Of a stretch of 64,000 nucleotides of DNA, positions 16,924 through 25,543 are shown in pieces (position 1 is the first letter of the stretch; each line of letters begins with the position of its first letter). The DNA comes from Streptomyces pilosus (lineage in GTDB: Bacteria > Actinomycetota > Actinomycetes > Streptomycetales > Streptomycetaceae). The DNA is taken from assembly GCF_014649835.1 (NCBI RefSeq), contig NZ_BMTU01000003.1:124001-188000 (forward strand), written 5' to 3'. The position numbers and the translations under genes are program-made. The notes beneath the pieces are model-generated. The model ran no database searches, was not told the origin of the DNA, and worked only from the letters and a program-made list of their open reading frames with translations.

Positions 16924-17580
16924 ATGCGCAAGAAGACCTTCGCGGCGGCGGCCCTGCTCGCCGCCGCCTCCCTCAGCCTCTCCGCCTGCGGCAGCGGGAA
17001 CAACGACGGCGGCGACCCCGTGGCCGTGGTGTCCGAGGAGCCCGGCGCCGAGAAGGCGGCCACCGTTCTGGACAAGCCGTTCGAGAAGCCCGACCTCGTC
17101 CTGACCGACACGCAGGGCAAGGAGTACGACTTCCGCGCGAAGACCGCGGGACGGCCCACCCTCGTCTACTTCGGCTACACGCACTGCCCCGACGTCTGCC
17201 CGCTGACGATGAACAACCTCGCCGTCGCCAAGAAGCAGCTCCCCCAGGACCAGCAGGACAAGCTGCGGATCGTGTTCGTCACCACCGACCCCGAGCGGGA
17301 CACCTCCGCCGCGCTCGGCACCTGGCTCAAGGGCATCGACTCCCAGGTCGTCGGTCTGACCGGCGACTTCGCCACCATCCAGGCCGGGGCCCGCACCCTC
17401 GGCATCACCATCGACCCGCCGCGCAAGGACGACAAGGGCAAGACCGTCTCCGACCACGGCACCCAGGTCATCGCCTTCTCCCCGAAGACCGACGGCGGTT
17501 ACGTCCTCTACGGCGAGGACGCCACCGTCGACGACTACACCGCGGACCTCCCGAAGCTCATCAAGGGCGAGAACCCGTGA
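16924..17580 (+). CDS. sco: Sco1/SenC-family copper chaperone lipoprotein
   Basis: This 218-residue lipoprotein has the lipobox LSAC with Cys22 as the lipid site. The thioredoxin-like Sco domain carries the CxxxC copper site GYTHCPDVCPLT (Cys88, Cys92) and the third ligand His178 (VSDHGTQV). Sco proteins deliver copper to the CuA centre of cytochrome c oxidase, and in Streptomyces also to the radical copper oxidase GlxA. It overlaps the PCuAC gene by 4 bases (GTGA), so the two are made together, consistent with known Cu transfer between them. ATG 16924 is the start of the signal peptide. Confidence 0.95.
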   Translation: MRKKTFAAAALLAAASLSLSACGSGNNDGGDPVAVVSEEPGAEKAATVLDKPFEKPDLVLTDTQGKEYDFRAKTAGRPTLVYFGYTHCPDVCPLTMNNLAVAKKQLPQDQQDKLRIVFVTTDPERDTSAALGTWLKGIDSQVVGLTGDFATIQAGARTLGITIDPPRKDDKGKTVSDHGTQVIAFSPKTDGGYVLYGEDATVDDYTADLPKLIKGENP

Positions 17581-18029
17581 GGCGCCTGACGGCGGCGGCC
17601 CTGGCCGTCGCCGGGGCGCTGACGCTGGCCGGATGCGGCGGCTCCGGAGGCTCCGGCGGCGGGGCGGACCTGTCCGTGGACTCCGCCTACATGCCGCAGC
17701 CGGTCTCGGACATGGCCGCCGGCTTCCTCACCATCACCAACGACGGTGACACCGGGGACCGGCTGACCTCGGTCACCAGCGACCTCGGCGAGGTCACCGT
17801 GCACGAGACGGTGGACGGTGCCATGCAGGAGGTCGAGGCACTGGACATCCCGGCCCACGGCAGCCTGGTGCTGGAGAGCGGCGGCAACCACCTGATGTTC
17901 GAGCAGCTGAAGCAGCGGCCGAAGCAGGGCCAGAAGGTGGCCGTGGAACTGCGCTTCGACCGCTCCGACCCCGTCACGGTCGAGATCCCGGTGAAGCCCG
18001 CCACCTACACCCCGAAGACCGGACACTGA
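17577..18029 (+). CDS. PCuAC-family periplasmic-type copper chaperone (ECuC-like)
   Basis: This 150-residue lipoprotein has the lipobox LAGC (Cys20). The PCuAC (DUF461) Cu(I) site is recognisable as His76 (TVHETV), Met83 and the HxM pair His105/Met107 (GNHLMF). It should carry Cu(I) outside the membrane and pass it to the neighbouring Sco protein. The GTG start overlaps the sco stop. The next gene, CopC-CopD, begins 14 bases later with its own GAGGGAGA ribosome-binding site, so all three are one transcript. Confidence 0.93.
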   Translation: MRRLTAAALAVAGALTLAGCGGSGGSGGGADLSVDSAYMPQPVSDMAAGFLTITNDGDTGDRLTSVTSDLGEVTVHETVDGAMQEVEALDIPAHGSLVLESGGNHLMFEQLKQRPKQGQKVAVELRFDRSDPVTVEIPVKPATYTPKTGH

Positions 18030-18042
18030 GGGAGACACCCCT

Positions 18043-20202
18043 GTGACCCAGACCATCGCCCCCCGCGTGCGCACCCTGGTGCTGCTGTTCCTGGCCGTCA
18101 CCGGCGCGCTCCTCGCCGGGGCCGCTCCCGCGTCCGCGCACGCCGCGCTGACCGGCAGCGACCCCGGGCGCGGGGCGGTGGTCGCCACGGCCCCCAGCCA
18201 GGTCTCGCTCACCTTCTCCGAGCCGGTCGCCGTCGGCGACGACGCGGTGCGGGTGCTCGACCCCAAGGGCACGCGGGTGGACAAGGGCGACCCGGCCAAC
18301 CCGAGCGGCACCACCTACACCGTGCGCCTGCTCAGCGGGCTGCCCGACGGCACCTACACCGTGGCCTACCAGGTGGTGTCCGCGGACAGCCATCCGGTCG
18401 CCGGTGCCTTCACCTTCTCCATCGGCGCCCCGTCCGAGACATCCGTCTCGGTCTCCGCCCAGGGGTCCGACGACGGCCCGGTCGGCTGGCTGTACGCCTT
18501 CGGCCGGTACGTGTCCTACGCCGGGTTCGCCGTCATGGCCGGCGGTGCCGCCTTCGTGCTCGCCTGCTGGCCGCGCGGCTCCGGGGTGCGGGCGGTGCAG
18601 CGGCTGGTCGTCTCCGGATGGGTGGCACTCACCGCGGCCACACTCGGGCTGCTGCTCCTGCGCGGCTCCTACACCACCTCGGGAAGGCTCGGCGACGTCT
18701 TCGACCTCTCGCTGCTCGGGGACGTGCTCCAGACCAAGACGGGCGCGGCACTGGTCTCCCGGCTGCTGCTGCTCGCCGCGGCGGCGCTGTTCATCGCCGT
18801 GCTGTTCGGCTCCCACGACAAGCGGGACGACGAGGAGAAGCGGGATGTGACCTTCGGTCTCGCGATCGGCGGCACGGTCGTGGCGTCCGGTCTGGCCGCG
18901 AGCTGGGCGATGTCCGAGCACGCCTCCCAGGGGCTCCAGCCCGGTATCGCCATGCCGGTCGACGTGGTCCACCTGCTGGCCGTCGCCGCCTGGTTCGGCG
19001 GGCTGACCGCACTGCTCGTCGCGCTCTTCAGGGCACCCGCCGAAACGCCGGTCGGCCGGGACGCCGTCCGGCGGTTCTCGCGACTGGCCTTCGGCAGCGT
19101 GATCGTGCTGGTCGTCACCGGGATCTACCAGAGCTGGCGGCAGCTCGGCTCCTGGTCGGCGTTCACCGACACCCGCTACGGGCAGCTGCTGCTCGTCAAG
19201 CTCGGGCTCGTGGCGCTGCTGGTCGGTGTCGCCTTCTTCTCACGGCGGTGGACGGCCCGGCTGGCGCAGGCCCCCGCGGCAGCCGTGTCCACCCCGGGGG
19301 CCGAGGCCGCCGACTCCGGGTCCGCCCAGAAGGCCTTGTCCACCGACGCCGGGTCCGCCCAGGAGGCCGCGCGCCCGGAGAAGGCGGTCGTTTCCACCGA
19401 GAAGGCACTGTCCACCGACGCCGGGTCCGCCGAGAAGGCCGCGTCCGCCGATGCCGGGTCCGCCGAGAAGGCAGGCACCGGTACGGCCGGGCCGGAGCGG
19501 TCCGGCGTCCGGACGTCCGGCGCTCCCCAGGCCGGGGTCACCGCCGGACGGACCGGGACGGCCGCGGACACCGGGGAGGCGAAGGCCGGGGCCGGAGGGG
19601 CGGACGGCGCGGGCTCCGCGCGGGCCGCTCAGCTCGCCCGGCAGCGGGCCGCTGTCGAGAACGCCCGGCAGAAGCGCCTGCGGGACGCCGACCCCCACCG
19701 CACGGGGCTGCGCCGTTCCGTGCTCGCCGAGGCGGGCATCGCCGTCGTCCTGCTCGCCGTCACCACCGTGCTGACGCAGACCGAGCCGGGGCGCACGGAA
19801 CAGGAGGCCCAGGCGGCCGGTGCTTCCTCCTCGGCCTCCACCTCGACCGGCCAGGGCACCGGCGCGGTGACCCTGAACATGCCCTTCGACACCGGCGGCG
19901 CCAACGGCAAGGGCGTCGTCACGATCGACCTCGATCCGGCCGGCGTCGGGAACAACACCACGCACCTCTATGTGGAAGGCCCGGGCGGCCGTCCCCTCGA
20001 CGTCCCCGAGGTGGCGATCGCCTTCACCCTCTCCGCCCAGGACATCGGGCCGCTGCCCGTCGTCCCCGACCGCGTCTCCCCCGGACACTGGTCGGCGAGC
20101 GGGGTGCAGCTCCCCATGGCGGGCGACTGGAAGGTCGAGGTGACCGTGCGCACCTCCGACATCGACCAGGTGACCGTCTCGAAGAACACGCAGATCGGCT
20201 GA
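18043..20202 (+). CDS. CopC-CopD fusion protein with C-terminal exported domain
   Basis: This is a long (719-residue) multi-domain copper protein. A signal peptide ends ASA, leaving His33 as mature N-terminus. The CopC domain has the second Cu(II) ligand set SADSHPVAG (Asp115, His117). Eight or so transmembrane helices of the CopD domain follow (about 148-400). Then comes an Ala/Ser/Lys/Glu-rich, repeat-containing cytoplasmic insert (about 405-560, units like STDAGSAEKA), another transmembrane helix near 570, and a C-terminal domain with an immunoglobulin-like YtkA/FixH look. It probably imports copper or supplies it to cuproenzymes. The insert is unusually long and low in complexity. DtpA starts 6 bases after it. 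Confidence 0.9.
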   Translation: MTQTIAPRVRTLVLLFLAVTGALLAGAAPASAHAALTGSDPGRGAVVATAPSQVSLTFSEPVAVGDDAVRVLDPKGTRVDKGDPANPSGTTYTVRLLSGLPDGTYTVAYQVVSADSHPVAGAFTFSIGAPSETSVSVSAQGSDDGPVGWLYAFGRYVSYAGFAVMAGGAAFVLACWPRGSGVRAVQRLVVSGWVALTAATLGLLLLRGSYTTSGRLGDVFDLSLLGDVLQTKTGAALVSRLLLLAAAALFIAVLFGSHDKRDDEEKRDVTFGLAIGGTVVASGLAASWAMSEHASQGLQPGIAMPVDVVHLLAVAAWFGGLTALLVALFRAPAETPVGRDAVRRFSRLAFGSVIVLVVTGIYQSWRQLGSWSAFTDTRYGQLLLVKLGLVALLVGVAFFSRRWTARLAQAPAAAVSTPGAEAADSGSAQKALSTDAGSAQEAARPEKAVVSTEKALSTDAGSAEKAASADAGSAEKAGTGTAGPERSGVRTSGAPQAGVTAGRTGTAADTGEAKAGAGGADGAGSARAAQLARQRAAVENARQKRLRDADPHRTGLRRSVLAEAGIAVVLLAVTTVLTQTEPGRTEQEAQAAGASSSASTSTGQGTGAVTLNMPFDTGGANGKGVVTIDLDPAGVGNNTTHLYVEGPGGRPLDVPEVAIAFTLSAQDIGPLPVVPDRVSPGHWSASGVQLPMAGDWKVEVTVRTSDIDQVTVSKNTQIG

Positions 20203-20208
20203 ACCACC

Positions 20209-21495
20209 ATGGCTGACCATTCCATTCCGCAGGTCCGTACCCCGCAGGCGCTCCCGGAGGAGCCTGTCGTCCGGACCACAGGGGCCGGCATTTCCCGCCG
20301 TCGGCTGCTGGGCACGGCGGGTGCCACGGGGCTCGTCCTCGGAGCTGCGGGCGGGGCCGTGGGGCATGCCTCGGCGCCCGCGGCGGCCACCCCGTTGTCC
20401 TCGGTGGGCGACAACCGCGTGCCGTTTCACGTGAAACATCAGCCCGGCATCACCCAGCCCCTCCAGGCCCGGGGCCATCTCATCGCCTTCGATCTCGCCC
20501 CCGGCGCCGGTCGCAAGGAAGCGGCCGCCCTGCTGCGCCGCTGGTCGGACACGGCTCGCCGGCTGATGGCGGGCGAGCCGGCGGCCCAGGGTGACACCGA
20601 TGTGGCCCGTGACGCCGGACCCTCCTCGCTGACCCTCACCTTCGGTTTTGGTCACAGCTTCTTCGGGCGTACCGGACTGCAGAAGCAGCGCCCGGTCTCC
20701 CTGGACCCGCTGCCCGACTTCTCCTCCGACCGGCTCGACAAGGCCCGCAGCAACGGCGACCTGTGGGTGCAGATCGGCGCGGACGATGCCCTCGTGGCCT
20801 TCCACGCCCTTCGTGCCGTCCAGAAGGATGCCGGCTCGGCGGCCAGGGTGCGCTGGCAGATGAACGGGTTCAACCGGTCCCCGGGCGCCACGTCCCATCC
20901 CATGACCGCCCGCAACCTGATGGGCCAGGTCGACGGCACGCGCAATCCCAAGCCCGCCGACTCCGACTTCGACCAGCGGATCTTCGTACCGGAGAAGGGG
21001 GAGCCCGCCTGGATGGCGAACGGCTCCTATGCCGTCGTCCGCCGTATCCGCATGCTGCTGGACGACTGGGAGCAGTTGTCGGTCACGGAGCAGGAGCAGG
21101 TGATCGGGCGCCGGAAGTCCGACGGGGCACCGCTGTCCGGAGGCGGCGAGACGTCCGCCATGGATCTGGAGAAGACCGACGCCGAGGGTGCTCTCGTGGT
21201 CCCGTTCAACGCCCACGCGAGGATCACGCGTCCCGATCAGAACGGTGGCGCGGCGATGCTCCGCCGCCCGTTCTCGTATCACGACGGGATCGACTCGGAC
21301 GGGGTCCCGGACGCGGGTCTGCTGTTCATCTGCTGGCAGGCGGATCCACTGCGCGGGTTCGTGCCGGTGCAGCGCAAGCTGGACCGGGGCGACGCACTGA
21401 CCCCGTTCATCCGTCACGAGGCGAGCGGGCTGTTCGCGGTCCCGGGCGGCGCGGCGGAGGGAGAGTATGTGGGTCAGGCGTTGCTGGAGGGGTGA
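20209..21495 (+). CDS. dtpA: Tat-exported dye-decolorizing haem peroxidase DtpA
   Basis: This 428-residue DyP-type peroxidase has a twin-arginine signal (ISRRRLLGTAGATG). The catalytic domain shows the GxxDG motif GQVDGTRNP with distal Asp242, the proximal haem ligand His336 in FNAHARIT, and the distal Arg in MLRRPFSY (352 or 353). In S. lividans the orthologue is needed for maturation of the copper oxidase GlxA and for copper-dependent development, fitting its place at the end of the copper operon. A perfect parS site lies inside the gene and encodes PFHVK just after the signal peptide. It starts at ATG 20209. Confidence 0.94.
   Translation: MADHSIPQVRTPQALPEEPVVRTTGAGISRRRLLGTAGATGLVLGAAGGAVGHASAPAAATPLSSVGDNRVPFHVKHQPGITQPLQARGHLIAFDLAPGAGRKEAAALLRRWSDTARRLMAGEPAAQGDTDVARDAGPSSLTLTFGFGHSFFGRTGLQKQRPVSLDPLPDFSSDRLDKARSNGDLWVQIGADDALVAFHALRAVQKDAGSAARVRWQMNGFNRSPGATSHPMTARNLMGQVDGTRNPKPADSDFDQRIFVPEKGEPAWMANGSYAVVRRIRMLLDDWEQLSVTEQEQVIGRRKSDGAPLSGGGETSAMDLEKTDAEGALVVPFNAHARITRPDQNGGAAMLRRPFSYHDGIDSDGVPDAGLLFICWQADPLRGFVPVQRKLDRGDALTPFIRHEASGLFAVPGGAAEGEYVGQALLEG
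20424..20437. promoter_or_regulatory. parS site inside dtpA
   Basis: The exact 14-bp palindrome GTTTCACGTGAAAC is the ParB-binding sequence of Streptomyces. Here it lies in coding sequence, in the linker after the Tat signal peptide, where its residues are free to vary. Confidence 0.92.
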
Positions 21496-21565
21496 GAACG
21501 GCCCCGAGTCGCCCCTGAGGGCTTTCCGGGAGTGTCCGTCGGCGGAGGCCCATTAGGGTGAGGAC

Positions 21566-22498
21566 ATGCCAGCGAGCTATGCGTATCTCGGCCCAGAGGG
21601 CACCTTCACCGAAGTGGCCCTGCGTACCCTTCCCGAGGCGGCGACCCGTGAGCTGATCCCTTACGTGTCCGTGCAGTCCGCGCTCGACGCGGTGCGGGTC
21701 GGCGAGGCGGAGGCCGCTTTCGTCCCCATCGAGAACTCGGTCGAGGGCGGCATCACCACCACCCTTGACGAGCTCGTCGCGGGTACCCCGTTGATGATCT
21801 ACCGCGAGGTCCTGCTGTCGATCACCTTCGCGCTGCTGGTGCGGCCGGGCACCAAGCTGTCGGACGTCAAGACGGTCACCGCCCACCCGGCGGCCCAGCC
21901 GCAGGTGCGCAACTGGCTGAAGACGCACCTCCCCGACGCCGTCTGGGAATCGGCCGCCTCCAACGCCGACGGTGCGCGCCTGGTCCAGGAGGGCCGCTAC
22001 GACGCGGCCTTCGCCGGAGAGTTCGCGGCGGCCCGGTACGGCCTGGAGCCCCTGGAGACGGGGATCCACGACGCGGAGAACGCGCAGACCCGGTTCGTCC
22101 TGGTGGGTCGCCCCGCCCGGCCGGCCGCGCCCACCGGCGCGGACAAGACCTCCGTGGTGCTCTGGCAGCGCGACGACCATCCCGGCGGCCTGCGCGATCT
22201 GCTGGGCGAGTTCGCCACGCGCGGCATCAACCTGATGCTGCTCCAGTCCCGGCCCACCGGCGCCGGGATCGGCAATTACTGCTTCTGTGTGGATGCCGAG
22301 GGGCACATCTCGGACCGCCGGATGGCCGAGGCGCTGATGGGGCTGAAACGGATCTGCCTCCAGGTGCGCTATCTCGGTTCGTACCCGCGTGCGGACGTAC
22401 GTCCGGGAGAGGTGCGGCCCCCGTTCCCCGGGACGTCCGACGAGGAGTTCGTGGGCGCGGCGGACTGGGTGGCGCGCTGCCAGGACGGCCGGTTCTGA
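21566..22498 (+). CDS. pheA: Prephenate dehydratase
   Basis: This 310-residue enzyme converts prephenate to phenylpyruvate in phenylalanine synthesis. The catalytic domain begins YAYLGPEGTFTEVAL, contains the substrate segment IENSVEGGITTTLDEL, and has the family Thr-Arg-Phe motif as ENAQTRFVLVG. A C-terminal ACT domain (SVVLWQRDDHPGGLRDLL, LLQSRPTGAGIGNYCF) should give feedback inhibition by phenylalanine. The usual ESRP of the ACT domain is QSRP here. ATG 21566 is clear. An aromatic-type aminotransferase that could complete the pathway lies 20 kb away at 41336-42415. Confidence 0.96.
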   Translation: MPASYAYLGPEGTFTEVALRTLPEAATRELIPYVSVQSALDAVRVGEAEAAFVPIENSVEGGITTTLDELVAGTPLMIYREVLLSITFALLVRPGTKLSDVKTVTAHPAAQPQVRNWLKTHLPDAVWESAASNADGARLVQEGRYDAAFAGEFAAARYGLEPLETGIHDAENAQTRFVLVGRPARPAAPTGADKTSVVLWQRDDHPGGLRDLLGEFATRGINLMLLQSRPTGAGIGNYCFCVDAEGHISDRRMAEALMGLKRICLQVRYLGSYPRADVRPGEVRPPFPGTSDEEFVGAADWVARCQDGRF

Positions 22499-22545
22499 GG
22501 CCGGAGGCGTTCAGCCGGCAGCCCGGTCCTACCTGCTGATTGTCG

Positions 22546-22858
22546 TTGTCCACAGGAGTTATCCACAGGCTCGCTTCTCGACCTGGGGACAAGTCGACAC
22601 CGACGGGCCGTTCCGTCGACAAATCGCCCTTCAGGGCATGATCGCGTTCATCGTTCCGCACCTCACCCTTCGTCCACCCTTTTCCTTTGGTCAACCCTTT
22701 GGGGCGAACTCTTTCCCCTCAAAGGTGGGGATAGAGGGGGTTTGTACGGGGAATCCACGGTGCCGACCGGGCTTTTCGGAGTGATCAATTCCGGAATCCA
22801 CAGATCTTCCCCACACCCTGTGGATAACTTTCCGGAAAGCGGGGCCACCTGTGGACAA
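22546..22858. promoter_or_regulatory. Cluster of DnaA boxes in the 550-bp gap upstream of serS
   Basis: Four exact strong boxes are present: TTGTCCACA at 22546-22554 (+), TTATCCACA at 22559-22567 (+), and the same two sequences on the minus strand at 22819-22827 (TGTGGATAA) and 22850-22858 (TGTGGACAA). A one-mismatch box (TTCCCCACA) is at 22807-22815. The two pairs face each other across about 250 bp of comparatively T-rich DNA. No gene lies in the gap, and the serS promoter must be here too. The true oriC should sit next to dnaA and dnaN, which are absent from this window. This is therefore more likely a DnaA-titrating or regulatory site. Confidence 0.8.
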
Positions 22859-23048
22859 CCGGGCCCAAGTGCCGCCTCACGCAAGGGACTCCGGTCAACC
22901 GACGGCGACGGAGTGACCCGTTCAAGGTGATCACGCCGCTCGATTCAGCCGGGGGACGCACAGGGCATTTCACCCATAACGCGACGTGACGTGTCCCTCC
23001 GCAATAGTGAGTCGTGGGCCGTCATCCCGCACCGGTAGCCTTGACCGC

Positions 23049-24326
23049 GTGATTGACCTTCGCCTGCTCCGTGAGGACCCCGACCGTGTGCGTGCGTCGC
23101 AGCGCGCCCGTGGAGAGGACGTCGCGCTCGTCGACGCCCTCCTGTCTGCCGACGAACGGCGCAGGTCGTCCGGCGTCCGCTTCGACGAGCTCCGCGCCGA
23201 GCAGAAGGCGCTCGGCAAGCTCATCCCCAAGGCGGCCGGCGACGAGAAGGCCGAGCTGCTGCGCAAGGCCGAACAGCTCAAGGCCGACGTGAAGGCCGCC
23301 GACGCCGAGCGGGACGCGGCCGACGCCGAGACGCAGGAGCTGCTGTCCAGGCTGAGCAACCTCGTCCACCCCGACGTGCCCGTCGGCGGCGAGGAGGACT
23401 TCGTCACGCTGGAGACGCACGGCAGCATCCGCGACTTCGGCGCGGAGGGCTTCGAGCCCCGGGACCACCTGGAGCTCGGCCACCTCCTCGGCGCCATCGA
23501 CGTCGAGCGCGGCGCCAAGGTCTCCGGCTCGCGCTTCTACTTCCTCACCGGTGTCGGTGCCCTGCTGGAGCTCGCCCTGGTGAACGCGGCGATCGCCCAG
23601 GCCACCGCGGCCGGCTTCACGCCGATGCTCACCCCGGCCCTGGTCCGCCCCCAGTCGATGGCGGGCACCGGCTTCCTCGGCCAGGCCGCGCAGGACGTCT
23701 ACCACCTCGAGAAGGACGACCTGTACCTGGTCGGCACCTCCGAGGTGCCGCTGGCGGCGTACCACATGGACGAGATCATCGACGCCGACCGGCTGCCGCT
23801 GCGCTACGCGGGCTTCTCGCCCTGCTTCCGCCGTGAGGCCGGCTCGCACGGCAAGGACACCCGGGGCATCTTCCGCGTACACCAGTTCGACAAGGTCGAG
23901 ATGTTCTCGTACGTCGCCCCGGAGGACTCCCAGGCGGAGCACCAGCGCCTGCTGGAGTGGGAGAAGCAGTGGCTGACCTCGCTGGAGCTGCCGTTCCGCG
24001 TGATCGACGTCGCCTCCGGCGACCTGGGTTCCTCGGCCGCGCGTAAGTACGACTGCGAGGCGTGGGTCCCGACCCAGGGCAAGTACCGCGAGCTGACCTC
24101 GACCTCGGACTGCACCGAGTTCCAGTCGCGCCGGCTGTCGATCCGGGTCCGCGAGGACAAGAAGGTGCGCCCACTGGCCACGCTCAACGGCACGCTGTGC
24201 GCCGTACCGCGCACCATCGTGGCGATCCTGGAGAACCACCAGCAGGCCGACGGCTCGGTCCGCGTGCCGGAGGTGCTGCGTCCGTACCTGGGCGGCCGGG
24301 AGCTCCTGGAACCGGTCGCCAAGTGA
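23049..24326 (+). CDS. serS: Seryl-tRNA synthetase
   Basis: This 425-residue class II synthetase charges serine tRNAs. The N-terminal coiled-coil arm that grips the long variable arm spans about 30-100 ([16 protein letters not shown] and following). Motif 2 is [20 protein letters not shown] and motif 3 is [14 protein letters not shown]. The GTG start at 23049 gives [15 protein letters not shown], the standard N-terminus. It has no strong ribosome-binding site and may be leaderless. It overlaps the downstream HAD gene by 4 bases. A serine-type tRNA gene lies 815 bp downstream on the opposite strand, and the upstream region holds a DnaA-box cluster. Confidence 0.97.
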   Translation: MIDLRLLREDPDRVRASQRARGEDVALVDALLSADERRRSSGVRFDELRAEQKALGKLIPKAAGDEKAELLRKAEQLKADVKAADAERDAADAETQELLSRLSNLVHPDVPVGGEEDFVTLETHGSIRDFGAEGFEPRDHLELGHLLGAIDVERGAKVSGSRFYFLTGVGALLELALVNAAIAQATAAGFTPMLTPALVRPQSMAGTGFLGQAAQDVYHLEKDDLYLVGTSEVPLAAYHMDEIIDADRLPLRYAGFSPCFRREAGSHGKDTRGIFRVHQFDKVEMFSYVAPEDSQAEHQRLLEWEKQWLTSLELPFRVIDVASGDLGSSAARKYDCEAWVPTQGKYRELTSTSDCTEFQSRRLSIRVREDKKVRPLATLNGTLCAVPRTIVAILENHQQADGSVRVPEVLRPYLGGRELLEPVAK

Positions 24327-25126
24327 GCGCGGCCTTCCCCTACGGGCTCGTCGCCACCGACCTCGACGGCACGCTGCTGCGGGACGACCACTCGGTCTCC
24401 CGCCGCACCCGTGACGCGCTCGCCGCGGCCACCGCGGCGGGCGCCGCCCACATCGTCGTCACCGGCCGCGCGGTGCCCTGGACCCGTCCCATACTCGACG
24501 ACCTCGGCTACACCGGACTGGCCGTCTGCGGTCAGGGCGCACAGGTGTACGACGCCGGAGCCCACCGGCTGCTGACGTCGGTGACGCTGGACCGCCAGCT
24601 CGCGGGAGTGGCACTGGCCAAGATCGAGGCGGAGGTCGGCCCGCTGTACCTGGCGGCCAGCCGCGACGGGCTGGAGGGCGAGGTGCTGGTCGGTCCCGGG
24701 TACGAGGTCCACGGCGCGCTGCCCTCGATCCCCTTCACGGACGCCTCCGACGTGTGGGCCGCGCCCCTGAACAAGCTGTACATCCAGCACCCGGACCTGA
24801 CCTCCGACGAGCTCGCCGAGGCGGCCACCCGCACGGCGGGGGGTTTCGTCACCGTCACCATGGCGGGTGAGGGGATCGTCGAGCTGCTCCCGCTCGGCCT
24901 GTCGAAGGCGACGGGACTGTCGCTGGCGGCACGCCGGCTGGGTGTGAAGGCGGCAGGCACGATCGCCTTCGGCGACATGCCGAACGACCTCCCGATGTTC
25001 GCCTGGGCCGGACACAGCGTGGCCATGGCCAACGCCCACCCGGACCTGCGGGCGGTGGCCGACGAGGTGACGGCCTCCAACGAGGAGGACGGCATCGCGG
25101 TGGTGCTGGAGCGGTTGCTGGGCTGA
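24323..25126 (+). CDS. HAD-superfamily (Cof-type) phosphatase
   Basis: This 267-residue hydrolase has motif [14 protein letters not shown] with the nucleophile Asp, motif II VVTGR, a Lys in LGLSKATGL and motif [20 protein letters not shown]. The large cap marks it as a Cof/IIB phosphatase of sugar phosphates or nucleotides. It starts at GTG 24323 overlapping the serS stop (GTGA), an arrangement conserved in the relatives I know. A paralogue with the same motifs is at 32890-33759. Confidence 0.9.
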   Translation: MSAAFPYGLVATDLDGTLLRDDHSVSRRTRDALAAATAAGAAHIVVTGRAVPWTRPILDDLGYTGLAVCGQGAQVYDAGAHRLLTSVTLDRQLAGVALAKIEAEVGPLYLAASRDGLEGEVLVGPGYEVHGALPSIPFTDASDVWAAPLNKLYIQHPDLTSDELAEAATRTAGGFVTVTMAGEGIVELLPLGLSKATGLSLAARRLGVKAAGTIAFGDMPNDLPMFAWAGHSVAMANAHPDLRAVADEVTASNEEDGIAVVLERLLG

Positions 25127-25139
25127 CGCCCGGCGTCGC

Positions 25140-25229
<90 letters not shown>

Positions 25230-25466
25230 GGGTGGGGCGGCCCACGCGACGAAGGCGCGCGTGCTCGAAGCGGCCGCCCCGGGCAGCTCCCGTGCGGGCG
25301 GACTCGACGGAGCAGTAGGGATTACTCCGGAGCCCGCCGCGGGCTGCCCCGCAGGGAGCAGGACGTGATGCCGTGCATGGACATCGTCCCCGCTCCTCTC
25401 CCGGTACAGGACGCCGGACGATCCCGGCGTTGCGGACAACCCTCACTCTGCCCGCCGGACGAACGG
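25230..25466. other. Upstream side of the tRNA-like gene, no gene seen
   Basis: Together with the adjoining terminator this makes a 314-bp gene-free stretch. It should contain the promoter of the tRNA-like gene on the minus strand. A short AGCCC/GGGCT hairpin is present near 25333. No reading frame here has a ribosome-binding site. Confidence 0.5.
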
Positions 25467-25525
25467 GGCGCCACCGAATAAGAACGGGTGGCGCCGCCGC
25501 CACGCCGGGCGACGCCGCCACCCGT
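25467..25525 (-). terminator. Overlapping alternative hairpins after the ABC operon
   Basis: ACGGGTGGCG (25484-25493) pairs perfectly with CGCCACCCGT (25516-25525). The overlapping GGTGGCGCC (25487-25495) pairs equally well with GGCGCCACC (25467-25475). The two stems exclude each other. They end the minus-strand ABC operon. Confidence 0.7.
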
Positions 25526-25543
25526 CCGGCGGACGGCGGCGCC

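Noticed and set aside
19255..19720. CRISPR array
   Set aside because: The repeats are in-frame coding repeats within CopC-CopD with no regular spacers and no cas genes nearby. No CRISPR array was seen anywhere in the window.
22499..23048. Chromosomal origin of replication
   Set aside because: Only four strong boxes are present, and dnaA, dnaN and other origin genes are missing. Streptomyces oriC has many more boxes between dnaA and dnaN.
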